Source: UBA10649 sp964391765 (lineage in GTDB: Bacteria; Actinomycetota; Actinomycetes; S36-B12). Taken from it: a DNA stretch of 11,541 nucleotides. The stretch lies in NCBI GenBank assembly GCA_964391765.1, contig CAYMNG010000080.1, positions 1-11,541 of the forward strand, given 5' to 3'. The position numbers were made by a program, and so were the translations under genes. The notes beneath the pieces were generated by a model. The model was not told the DNA's origin. It ran no database searches and saw only the letters and a program-made list of their open reading frames with translations. Positions 1 through 6,754 of the stretch are shown in pieces. Numbering within the stretch: position 1 is the first letter of the stretch; each line of letters opens with the position of its first letter.

Positions 1-1366
1 CGGTGAGCACGTCGAGTACGTGCTCCGGTCGTGCGTCGGCAGGGTCCACGACCAGGCCGAGCGCGGTGAGCAAGGCCGCGACCGCTGGCTCGGCCCGCAA
101 CGGGACCTCGTCGGCGGCGACGACCACCGGCACGCCGGCACCGATCAGGGCCCGTTGCAGTACCGGCAGCCGGGACCCCGCCCGGACCAGGACGGCCAGT
201 TCGGACCACGGCACGCCCCGCTGGACGTGGGCCTGGCGAAGTTCGTGGGCGATGTGCGCCGCCTGGGAGCCGAGGTCGTCGTACGTCCGGACCGTCACCA
301 GGTCGTCGACCGCCGGGTCCGCCGGCGGCACGCACCGCGGCGTGCGGTGGGCCCGCACCGCGTCGGCCGGCAGGCGGGCCGGCATCGTCGGCCCCAGCAG
401 CGCCGCGGCCGCCGCCCGGATGCGCGGGCCGAACCGGCGGGCGTCCCGCAGCACGACGACCGGTGCCCGCCCGCCGTCGGCCGTCGGGAACTGGTCAGGG
501 AAGCGCAGGAGTCCGTCGACGTCGGCGCCGCGGAAGGCGTAGATCGACTGGTCCGGGTCCCCGACGACGACGATCGACGTCGCCGGTCCGGCCAGCGCGC
601 GCAGCAGCGCGACCTGCATCGGGTCGGTGTCCTGGTACTCGTCGACGTAGATCGCCCGGAAGCGGGTCCGTATCCCGGCGGCCACCGCCGGGTCCTCGAG
701 CCGATTCACCGCCACCTCGAGCAGTCGCTCGTAGTCGACGACGTCCTCCAGCGCCATCACCTCGTCCTCCTGCGCGGCGAACTGCCCGGCCGCCGTCCAG
801 CCCGGCCGCCCGGCCGCCGCCCCGATCGCCTGCAGGTCAGCGCCGGTCAGGCCGAGCGCGCGGGCGCGCGAGAGCACCGCCCGCACCTCGCCGGCCAGGC
901 CGAGGGTCGGCAGCGCACCGGCCAGGTCCGCCGGCCAGTCGACGAACCCGTCGGCGACCGCACCGCGCAGCAGCTCGCGGATCCGGACGTCCTCCTCCGC
1001 CCCGGACAGCAGCCGCGGCACCGTCAGGTAGTCCTGCGCCGAGGCGGTCTGCCGCAGCAGGCCGTAGGCGAAGGAGTGGAACGTCGCCACCGTCGGTGCC
1101 ACGCCGCCACCGAGCCGGGCCAACACCCGGTCGCGCAGTTCGCCGGCCGCCTTGCGGCCGAAGGTCAGCGCCAGCACCGCGTCTGCGGGCAACCCGGCGT
1201 GCAGGCGCGCGACGATCGCCTCGACGATCGTCGTGGTCTTGCCCGTCCCCGGCCCGGCGAGGACCAGCAGCGGACCCTGCTCGTGCCCGAGGACCGCCCG
1301 CTGCGCGGCGTCGAGTTCGGGCGCGAGCGCCGCGGGCGGCGGCGAGAGGTCCAGGCGCAAGGTCAC
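1..1366 (-). CDS. adnA: AdnA-like UvrD/Rep-family ATP-dependent DNA helicase, N-terminal part
   Basis: This is a superfamily 1A DNA helicase motor. It is probably the AdnA subunit of the actinobacterial AdnAB helicase-nuclease, which resects double-strand breaks in the cytoplasm. Only 455 residues are in the window; the rest, including any C-terminal RecB-type nuclease, lies off the left edge. Visible motifs in order are a Q-motif region (Leu18-Asp19...Gln22), Walker A AGPGTGKT (37-44), motif Ia LTFGRKAAGELRDR, motif Ib TFHSFAYGLL, Walker B YVDEYQDT (240-247, Asp242-Glu243) and motif III GDPDQSIYAFRGAD from residue 269. The GTG at 1366 is the first possible start before the Q-motif; an ATG just upstream is out of frame. 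The gene is divergent from the flippase gene across 55 bp. Family membership is certain. The AdnA assignment rests on my recollection of the family pattern and not on the nuclease domain. PcrA/UvrD-type paralogues are the alternative. Confidence 0.85.
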   Translation of the reverse strand, partial: MTLRLDLSPPPAALAPELDAAQRAVLGHEQGPLLVLAGPGTGKTTTIVEAIVARLHAGLPADAVLALTFGRKAAGELRDRVLARLGGGVAPTVATFHSFAYGLLRQTASAQDYLTVPRLLSGAEEDVRIRELLRGAVADGFVDWPADLAGALPTLGLAGEVRAVLSRARALGLTGADLQAIGAAAGRPGWTAAGQFAAQEDEVMALEDVVDYERLLEVAVNRLEDPAVAAGIRTRFRAIYVDEYQDTDPMQVALLRALAGPATSIVVVGDPDQSIYAFRGADVDGLLRFPDQFPTADGGRAPVVVLRDARRFGPRIRAAAAALLGPTMPARLPADAVRAHRTPRCVPPADPAVDDLVTVRTYDDLGSQAAHIAHELRQAHVQRGVPWSELAVLVRAGSRLPVLQRALIGAGVPVVVAADEVPLRAEPAVAALLTALGLVVDPADARPEHVLDVLT

Positions 1367-1421
1367 GACCCCATGCCTACCATCGCCCTCCGACAGACAC
1401 GCATCTGGAACGATCGACCCC

Positions 1422-3947
1422 GTGAGCGACGCCCGGCCCGTGCCGCCCCCGGTCGCCGACGCCACCGACTCCGACACCACCGACGTCGACACCACCGACG
1501 CCGACGTCGACACAGAGGTCACCGACTCCGACGCCACCGACGCCACCGCCGCCGCCGCCGACTCCACCGACGCCGCCACAGACATCGACATCGCCGACTC
1601 CATCGTCATCGAGGACGGTGTCGTCCGCCGCCGCATCCGGCGGCCACTGGACCTCGCCCGGTTCGTCGTCGCGATCCTCGTGTCGGCGGGCATCGTCCTG
1701 CTGGCGTACTTCGCGACCAGCACGACCGCCGGTCTGGACTCCGACATCGTGACCGGTGCATCCCTCCTGCCGGACGTGGTGACCGCCGCACTCAACATCG
1801 TCGGCGGCATCGGGACGCTCGGGCTCCCGGTCGCCGCGGCCGTCATGCTCACGCTGCGTCGGCGCCTACGTCAGCTGGTCGACGCCCTCGTCGCCACGCT
1901 CCTGGCGATCGTCGTCCTGACCGCACTGGCCTGGGCGCTCTCGGCGCTGGACGACCCGCGCGTCCTCGTCGGTCTCGCGGGGTCGGCGAGCGAGGCCAGC
2001 GCCGCCACCGCGCCGGTCCTGGGCGGGCTGGTCGCGTTCGTGACGGTGACCCGGCTCGCCGGTCGCCGTCCGTGGAACGCGCTGGCCGTCCTCGTCATCG
2101 GCTCGCTGGTCGCGGTGACCGTCCTGTCCGCGGGCATCGCGCTGGCCGGCGTCACGTTGTCCATGACGATCGGGTGGGCGGTCGGACTGGCGACGCGCTA
2201 TGCCGCCGGCACGCCGACGACCCGGCCCAGCGGCGTCGAGGTGGCCGACGCGCTCACCCGTGGTGGGTATCCCGTCACCGTCCTGACCGCCCGGGAGTCG
2301 ACCACCCGCGGGCGTCGGTACCACGCCACGACCCGTTCGGGCACGCGCCTGGTGGTGACGGTCCTCGACCGCGACCTGGAGGGGGCCGGCCTGGCCCGGG
2401 CCGCCTGGGCGAGCCTGCGTCTGCGCGACGACACCGCGACCGGCACGTTCGACATGCGTCGCACGCTGGACCACGCGGCGCTGGTGGCGTACGCGGCACA
2501 GATCGCCGGCGCGCGGACGCCCCGTCTGCTGCTGTGCGCGGAGATCGGCCCGGACTCGGTCCTCCTGGCGCACGAGGAGGTCGAGGGGACCCGGTTCAGC
2601 GAACTGCCCGAGGTCACCGACGACGACCTGGACGGGGCCTGGACCGCGTTGGCCGCGCTGCACGGCGCGCACCTGAGCCACCGTGGACTGTCCGCCGACC
2701 ACCTCCTGCGTGCGGACGACGGGACGGTGTGGCTGATCGGTGGCGAGACCGGCAGCATCGCCGCCGGCGACATCGCCCAGCGGATCGACGTCGCCGAGCT
2801 GTTGACCACGCTCGCCCTGCTCAGCGACGTCGACCGGGCCACCGCCAGCGGCGCGCGGACGATCGGTATCGACGTGTTGACCCGGGCGCTGCCGGCGCTG
2901 CAGCCGGTCGTCCTGTCCGCGCGCACGCTCAGGGCGATCCGACGACACCGCGCGGTCCTCGCGGCCCTGCGCGACCGCCTGCTCGAACTGCGTCCGGGGA
3001 CCGAGGTCGAGCAGATCCAGTTCGAGCGCATCCGCCCGCGGACGCTGGTGATGCTCGTCGTCGGGACGATCGCGGGGTACGTCCTGATCTCCCAACTCGT
3101 CCAGGTCGACCTCATCGGCCTCCTGCGCTCGGCGAACTGGGCCTGGCTGGCGGGTTCGTTCGTCCTGACGATCCTCACGTTCGTCGCCGCTGCCTGGTCG
3201 CTGTCGGGCTTCGTCCCCGAGCGTCTTCCGTTGGGCCGCACGATCTTGGCCCAACTCGCCGGCTCGTTCGCGACCCTCGTGTCACCGCCGACGATCGGCT
3301 CCATCGCGATCAACCTGCGCTACCTGCTGAAGTCCGGCGTGCATCCGGCCCTGGCCGCCGCGAGCGTCGGCGTCGCCCAGGTCATGGCGTTCGTCTTCCA
3401 CATCCTCCTGCTCACCGGGTTCGGCATCGTCGCCGGCACCCGTAGTGACCATTCGTTCGCCCCGCCACGCTGGGCGCTCGCGGTCGGCGTGATCGTGCTC
3501 GTCCTGGCGATCGCGTCGCTCGCCGTCCCGGCCGTCCGACGACTGATCCGCAAGCGGGTCGGGCCGTCGGTCAAGGAGGCGATCCCACGCCTGCTGACCG
3601 TCGCCCAGCGACCGTCGAAGCTGCTCGAGGGGATCGGTGGGATCCTCCTGCTCAACCTCGCCTTCATCGGCGTCCTGGTCGGGTGCGTCGAGGCGTTCGG
3701 CGGCTCGATGAGCATCGCGGTCGTCGCCGTGGTGTACCTCGCCGGCGCGACCCTCGGCCAGGCCGCGCCGACCCCCGGTGGCCTCGGCGCGGTCGAGGCC
3801 GCGCTCGCCGCGGGGCTGACCGCCGGCGGCCTCGACGCCGGGATCGCCGTTTCGGCGGTGCTCGCGTTCCGGCTGCTGACGTTCTGGCTGCCGACGATCC
3901 CCGGCTACTGGGCGTTCAACTGGTTGACCCGGAAGGGCGCGCTGTGA
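1422..3947 (+). CDS. Flippase-like membrane protein (LPG_synthase_TM/UPF0104) with internal kinase-like domain
   Basis: An 841-residue integral membrane protein, starting at a GTG chosen because the coding frame upstream is antisense to the helicase gene. Order of parts: a cytosolic acidic Asp/Thr/Ala-rich tail (about 1-65); a basic stretch RRRIRRP; about six hydrophobic segments (about 75-265); a soluble domain (about 270-530) that resembles protein or lipopolysaccharide kinases; and a C-terminal membrane domain (about 540-835) of the lysylphosphatidylglycerol synthase TM region/YbhN type, a family linked to lipid or isoprenoid-linked substrate translocation. In the soluble domain the usual VxK lysine position reads LVVTVLDRD (310-318), the HRD loop reads HRGLSADHLL (from 420) and the DFG position reads IGGETGS (439-445), so catalysis is unlikely. 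There is no clear Shine-Dalgarno sequence. The substrate cannot be told from sequence. The 3' end overlaps arsC on the opposite strand by 43 bp. Confidence 0.85.
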   Translation: MSDARPVPPPVADATDSDTTDVDTTDADVDTEVTDSDATDATAAAADSTDAATDIDIADSIVIEDGVVRRRIRRPLDLARFVVAILVSAGIVLLAYFATSTTAGLDSDIVTGASLLPDVVTAALNIVGGIGTLGLPVAAAVMLTLRRRLRQLVDALVATLLAIVVLTALAWALSALDDPRVLVGLAGSASEASAATAPVLGGLVAFVTVTRLAGRRPWNALAVLVIGSLVAVTVLSAGIALAGVTLSMTIGWAVGLATRYAAGTPTTRPSGVEVADALTRGGYPVTVLTARESTTRGRRYHATTRSGTRLVVTVLDRDLEGAGLARAAWASLRLRDDTATGTFDMRRTLDHAALVAYAAQIAGARTPRLLLCAEIGPDSVLLAHEEVEGTRFSELPEVTDDDLDGAWTALAALHGAHLSHRGLSADHLLRADDGTVWLIGGETGSIAAGDIAQRIDVAELLTTLALLSDVDRATASGARTIGIDVLTRALPALQPVVLSARTLRAIRRHRAVLAALRDRLLELRPGTEVEQIQFERIRPRTLVMLVVGTIAGYVLISQLVQVDLIGLLRSANWAWLAGSFVLTILTFVAAAWSLSGFVPERLPLGRTILAQLAGSFATLVSPPTIGSIAINLRYLLKSGVHPALAAASVGVAQVMAFVFHILLLTGFGIVAGTRSDHSFAPPRWALAVGVIVLVLAIASLAVPAVRRLIRKRVGPSVKEAIPRLLTVAQRPSKLLEGIGGILLLNLAFIGVLVGCVEAFGGSMSIAVVAVVYLAGATLGQAAPTPGGLGAVEAALAAGLTAGGLDAGIAVSAVLAFRLLTFWLPTIPGYWAFNWLTRKGAL
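1441..1605 (+). repeat. Low-complexity Asp/Thr/Ala codon repeat
   Basis: The 5' end of the flippase gene is built from recurring GAC, GCC and ACC codons, giving DATD, DTTD and DSDATD motifs. It encodes most of an acidic, probably disordered cytosolic tail. The units are imperfect and in frame, so copy-number change would keep the gene open. Confidence 0.7.
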
Positions 3948-4378
3948 CCGGACGCGCCCTGCTCCGCTGAGCCCGACGCCGCGTCCACCTCGGCCAGGAG
4001 CGCGACGATCCGGCCCTTGATGGCGTCCCGGATGACCCGGACCGTCTCGACGTCGGCCCCGGCCGGGTCGTCGATCGCCCAGTCCTCGTAGCGCCGGCCG
4101 GGGTAGATCGGGCAGGCGTCCCCGCAGCCCATCGTGACGACGACGTCGGATGCGCGGACGTCGGCACCGGTGAGCACCTTCGGGACCGCGGACCGCAGGT
4201 CGATCCCGTCCTCGCGCATGACCGCGACGACCACCGGATTGACGGCGGCGGCCGGAGTCGACCCGGCGGATCGGACGTCGACCCGTCCCCCGGACAGGTG
4301 GGCCAGGTACGCGGCGGCCATCTGGGAGCGACCGGCGTTGTGGACGCAGACGAACAGGACGCTCGGCCGGGTGGTCAT
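3905..4378 (-). CDS. arsC: Arsenate reductase, low-molecular-weight phosphatase fold
   Basis: ArsC reduces arsenate to arsenite in the cytoplasm, supplying the substrate for the adjacent ACR3 pump. The 157-residue product begins with a beta strand leading into the phosphatase P-loop CVHNAGRS (Cys11 to Arg17, CX5R). It has further cysteines at 85 and 89 in TMGCGDACP, and the Asp-Pro loop WAIDDP near 100-105. This is the class that in Corynebacterium relays electrons through mycothiol and mycoredoxin; that coupling here is inferred from the likely phylum. The ATG at 4378 overlaps the acr3 stop as ATGA, which suggests translational coupling; no strong ribosome binding site is seen. The core ends near residue 133. 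The last roughly 24 residues are an unusual Ser/Gly/Ala-rich tail, and about 13 of them are read antisense to the end of the flippase gene. Confidence 0.93.
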   Translation of the reverse strand: MTTRPSVLFVCVHNAGRSQMAAAYLAHLSGGRVDVRSAGSTPAAAVNPVVVAVMREDGIDLRSAVPKVLTGADVRASDVVVTMGCGDACPIYPGRRYEDWAIDDPAGADVETVRVIRDAIKGRIVALLAEVDAASGSAEQGASGHSAPFRVNQLNAQ

Positions 4379-5478
4379 GCGCGCTCGGCGGCGCGCGACG
4401 GCCGCTGACTCCAGGTGAGGCGGCGGCGCAGCCACAGCGAGACGTACACGAGGGCGACGAGGGCGGGCACCTCGACCAGGGGACCGATCACCCCGGTGAG
4501 CGCCTGCCCACTGGTGACACCCCACACCCCGATCGACACCGCGATCGCCAACTCGAAGTTGTTGCCCGCGGCCGTGAACGCGACGGTCGCCGAGCGGGCG
4601 TACGGCAATCCCAGGGCCCGACTGCTGAACAGCGCGGTGCACCACATGACGGCGAAGTAGCCGAGCAGGGGAACCGCGATGCGCACGACGGCACCGGGAT
4701 CGGCCGCGATCGCCTCCCCCTGCAGGGCGAACATGCCGACGACCGTGAACAGCAGCCCGTACAGGGCGATCGGGCCGATGCGCGGGCCGAAGGAGCCGTC
4801 GTACCACTCCCGACCCCGGCGGGCGACGCCGATCGTCCGGGTGAGGTAGCCCAGAACCAGGGGGATCCCCAGGAAGACCAGGACCGCCTTGGTGATGTCC
4901 CAGGTCGAGAAGGCGACGTCCTGCACGTCGAGGCCCAGCCACCCGGGCAGTATCGCGAGGTAGAACGTGCCGAGCAGCGCGTACGCGAGGATCTGGAACA
5001 CCGAGTTGATCGCGACCAGGAGCGCACCGGCCTCACGGTCACCGCGGGCCAGGTCGTTCCAGATGAGCACCATCGCGATGCACCGCGCCAGGCCGATGAC
5101 GATGAGCCCGGTACGCAGCGCCGGGCGGTCGGCGAGGAACGCCCACGCGAGGACGAACATGACCAGCGGGCCGACGACCCAGTTGAGTACCAACGACAGC
5201 CACAGCATGCGGCGGTCACCGGCGAGCCGGCCGATCTCCTCGTACCGCACGCGGGCGAGGACGGGGTACATCATCGCGAACAGGCCGACCGCGATCAGCA
5301 GGCTCGTGTCCCCGACCTTGACCGCGTCGAGCGTGCCCTGAAGCCCGGGCACGAGCCGGCCGAGGAGGATGCCGGCGGCCATCGCGAGCACGATCCAGAC
5401 CGGCAGGAGCCGATCCAGGGTCGACAGTCGGCCGACGACCGCGACGTCGGCCGAATCGTCGTCCACGCACGCGCCCAC
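4375..5478 (-). CDS. acr3: ACR3-family arsenite efflux transporter
   Basis: A 367-residue membrane transporter that exports arsenite (As(OH)3) from the cell; ACR3 is also annotated arsB in many genomes. About ten hydrophobic segments are visible from LLPVWIVLAMAAGILLG (24-40) to VALVYVSLWL (341-350). The family signature in TM4, GLARCIAMVLIWNDLA, carries the essential cysteine at 133. FTAAGNNFELAIAVSIGVWG holds the conserved glutamate at 309. Both match residues shown to be needed in characterised ACR3 proteins. The GTG at 5478 lies 6 bases after the arsM stop with no clear Shine-Dalgarno sequence. The first 18 residues (including DDDSAD) precede the usual family start STLDRLLPVW, so a start slightly further in is possible. 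The stop overlaps the arsC start by 4 bases. It is the third gene of the operon. Confidence 0.93.
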   Translation of the reverse strand: MGACVDDDSADVAVVGRLSTLDRLLPVWIVLAMAAGILLGRLVPGLQGTLDAVKVGDTSLLIAVGLFAMMYPVLARVRYEEIGRLAGDRRMLWLSLVLNWVVGPLVMFVLAWAFLADRPALRTGLIVIGLARCIAMVLIWNDLARGDREAGALLVAINSVFQILAYALLGTFYLAILPGWLGLDVQDVAFSTWDITKAVLVFLGIPLVLGYLTRTIGVARRGREWYDGSFGPRIGPIALYGLLFTVVGMFALQGEAIAADPGAVVRIAVPLLGYFAVMWCTALFSSRALGLPYARSATVAFTAAGNNFELAIAVSIGVWGVTSGQALTGVIGPLVEVPALVALVYVSLWLRRRLTWSQRPSRAAERA

Positions 5479-5484
5479 GACGGA

Positions 5485-6369
5485 TCAGCCGGGCTTGCGA
5501 GCGCGGATGAGGGCCGCCCGGACCACGCCGTCGACGCCGTCGACGCCGTCGACGCCGTCGGCACTGCGGGCGACCGGGAGGTCGACGCCGTCGGCACTGC
5601 GGGCGACCGGGAGGTCGACGCCGGCCAACTGCTCGGCCAGGGCGGTCAGCTCCGCACCACCGAGGACCACCGTCGGCTCGATCGAGATGTCCTCGAAGCC
5701 GGCGCGGCGCAACGCCTCGACGGCCTGCTCCTCGGTGAGGGCGCCGGCGACGCAACCGGTCCACAGCGCCGTGATCCGCGTCAGCTCCGCGGGCAGTTCG
5801 CGGGCGAGCACGATGTCGCTGATCGCCAGGCGCCCGCCCGGGGCGAGCACGCGGTAGGCCTCCGCGAAGACGCGGGCCTTGTCCGGGGACAGGTTGACGA
5901 CGCAGTTGCTGACGATCACGTCGACCGTGCCGGTCGGCAACGGGACGTCCTCGATCGTGCCGAGGAGGAACTCGACGTTGTCGATCCCGGCCGCCGCCGC
6001 GTTCGCCTGCGCCAGCGCGACCATCTGCGCCGTCATGTCCAGGCCGTAGACCGTGCCGCCGGGGGCGACCCGCCGGGCGGACAGGAGCGCGTCGATGCCA
6101 CCGCCCGAACCGAGATCGAGCACCGTCTGGCCCGGCTCGAGCCCGGCCGAGGCCGTCGGGTTCCCGCAGCCCAGGGACGCGCGCAGCGCCACCGCGGGCA
6201 CGGCGGCACACTCGGCGGTGCCGTAGTGCACCGACCCGAACACGTCGACCGCCGCGCCGACCGGGTCGCCGCCCGGCGACGGCGTCGGCCCGCAGCACGA
6301 CGGCGAGATCGCGGCCGCGGCATAGCGATCGCGCACGGCGGCGCGGATCAGCTCGCCGTCGGCGGTCAT
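5485..6369 (-). CDS. arsM: Arsenite S-adenosylmethionine methyltransferase
   Basis: A 294-residue class I methyltransferase that uses S-adenosylmethionine to methylate As(III), giving volatile or exportable methylarsenicals. The SAM-binding motif VLDLGSGGGIDALLSA starts at residue 83. The three cysteines of the ArsM As(III) site are recognisable: Cys68 in SLGCGNP, Cys156 in SNCVVNLSPDKARVF and Cys206 in LWTGCVAG. An extra Cys25-Cys26 pair sits in SPSCCGP. The ATG at 6369 overlaps the arsR stop (ATGA) and follows a GGGGG stretch, which decides this start over more upstream codons lying inside arsR. Near the C-terminus an 11-residue unit, GVDLPVARSAD, occurs twice in tandem, followed by GVD triplets; this is absent from ArsM proteins as I know them. 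Unrelated SAM methyltransferases such as UbiE types lack the cysteine set. Confidence 0.94.
   Translation of the reverse strand: MTADGELIRAAVRDRYAAAAISPSCCGPTPSPGGDPVGAAVDVFGSVHYGTAECAAVPAVALRASLGCGNPTASAGLEPGQTVLDLGSGGGIDALLSARRVAPGGTVYGLDMTAQMVALAQANAAAAGIDNVEFLLGTIEDVPLPTGTVDVIVSNCVVNLSPDKARVFAEAYRVLAPGGRLAISDIVLARELPAELTRITALWTGCVAGALTEEQAVEALRRAGFEDISIEPTVVLGGAELTALAEQLAGVDLPVARSADGVDLPVARSADGVDGVDGVDGVVRAALIRARKPG
5530..5622 (+). repeat. In-frame tandem repeats inside arsM (9-bp and 33-bp units)
   Basis: Three copies of GTCGACGCC fill 5530-5556. A 33-bp unit starting with GTCGACGCC occupies 5548-5580 and is repeated without a mismatch at 5581-5613, and the first 9 bases recur at 5614-5622. 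All units are multiples of three, so arsM stays open. The repeat encodes residues close to the ArsM C-terminus, away from the SAM and arsenic sites. Confidence 0.9.
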
Positions 6370-6707
6370 CGCACCCCCGTCGCCGGCGCGCAGGCCGGGT
6401 CGGCCAGGCCGGCGAGCAGGGCGATCGGCTGGGCGAGGGCGTCGCAGCACAGTGCGTACACGTTGCGCCGCCCGGCCGCCGTCACGCTGACTAATCCGTT
6501 GTGCCGCAGCGCCTTGAGGTGGTGGCTGACCAGCGGCTGGGACAGCCCGGTGCGCTCGGCCAACTCGGTGACCGAGGACGATCGTTCGGCGACCGCCAGC
6601 AGGATCGCCAGTCGGTTCTCGTCCGAGAGCGCCTTGAGGACCGGCGCGAGCCGGTGGGCGCGTTCGGTGACCGACTCACGCCCGAAGGCGATCGCGACGG
6701 CAGGCAC
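6366..6707 (-). CDS. arsR: ArsR-family arsenic-responsive repressor
   Basis: A small winged-helix repressor of the SmtB/ArsR family, first gene of the arsenic operon. It binds the operator and lets go when As(III) binds cysteines. The recognition helix region is GLSQPLVSHHLKALRHNGLV, preceded by the dimer and scaffold helices LAPVLKALSDENRLAILLAVAE. There is no CxC in the recognition helix as in the plasmid R773 ArsR. The candidate ligands are instead a CC pair (87-88) and a Cys at 106 near the C-terminus, an arrangement like that of the Acidithiobacillus ferrooxidans ArsR. The GTG at 6707 gives 113 residues. I chose it because a promoter-like TTGACA/TATGGT pair places transcription initiation at about 6707-6708, which would make the message leaderless. 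ATG codons at 6719 and 6725 are in frame alternatives but lack a Shine-Dalgarno sequence and lie in or upstream of the predicted -10. The stop overlaps the arsM start. Confidence 0.92.
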   Translation of the reverse strand: MPAVAIAFGRESVTERAHRLAPVLKALSDENRLAILLAVAERSSSVTELAERTGLSQPLVSHHLKALRHNGLVSVTAAGRRNVYALCCDALAQPIALLAGLADPACAPATGVR

Positions 6708-6714
6708 GGCCGAG

Positions 6715-6744
6715 ACCATAGACATCAATATCGGCTTATGTCAA
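6715..6744 (-). promoter_or_regulatory. ars operon promoter
   Basis: On the minus strand a perfect TTGACA (6744-6739) is followed after 18 bases by TATGGT (6720-6715), close to the sigma70-type consensus. The -35 begins 11 bases after the radA stop codon. The expected start of transcription, 7 bases past the -10, falls on or next to the GTG proposed for arsR. This is inferred from sequence only. Confidence 0.6.
6721..6742. promoter_or_regulatory. Probable ArsR operator
   Basis: An interrupted inverted repeat, GACAT-N12-ATGTC with one further matching pair inside, spans the spacer between the -35 and -10 elements and overlaps the -35. Its AT content is much higher than the surroundings. The position suits a repressor that blocks RNA polymerase, as ArsR proteins do. 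Confidence 0.5.
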
Positions 6745-6754
6745 CAGCCTCGAT

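Noticed and set aside
1866..3254. 462-codon open frame on the minus strand under the flippase gene
   Set aside because: It is antisense to a clearly conserved membrane protein, and its Arg/Gln/Asp-rich composition has no recognisable domain.
20..3445. Very long open frame on the plus strand (1141 codons)
   Set aside because: It is Arg/Pro/Gly-rich with no family motif, and runs antisense through the helicase and out of frame through the flippase gene. GC-rich DNA produces such shadows.
5548..5613. CRISPR-like repeat
   Set aside because: The 33-bp units are directly adjacent with no spacers, in frame within arsM, so this is a tandem coding repeat.
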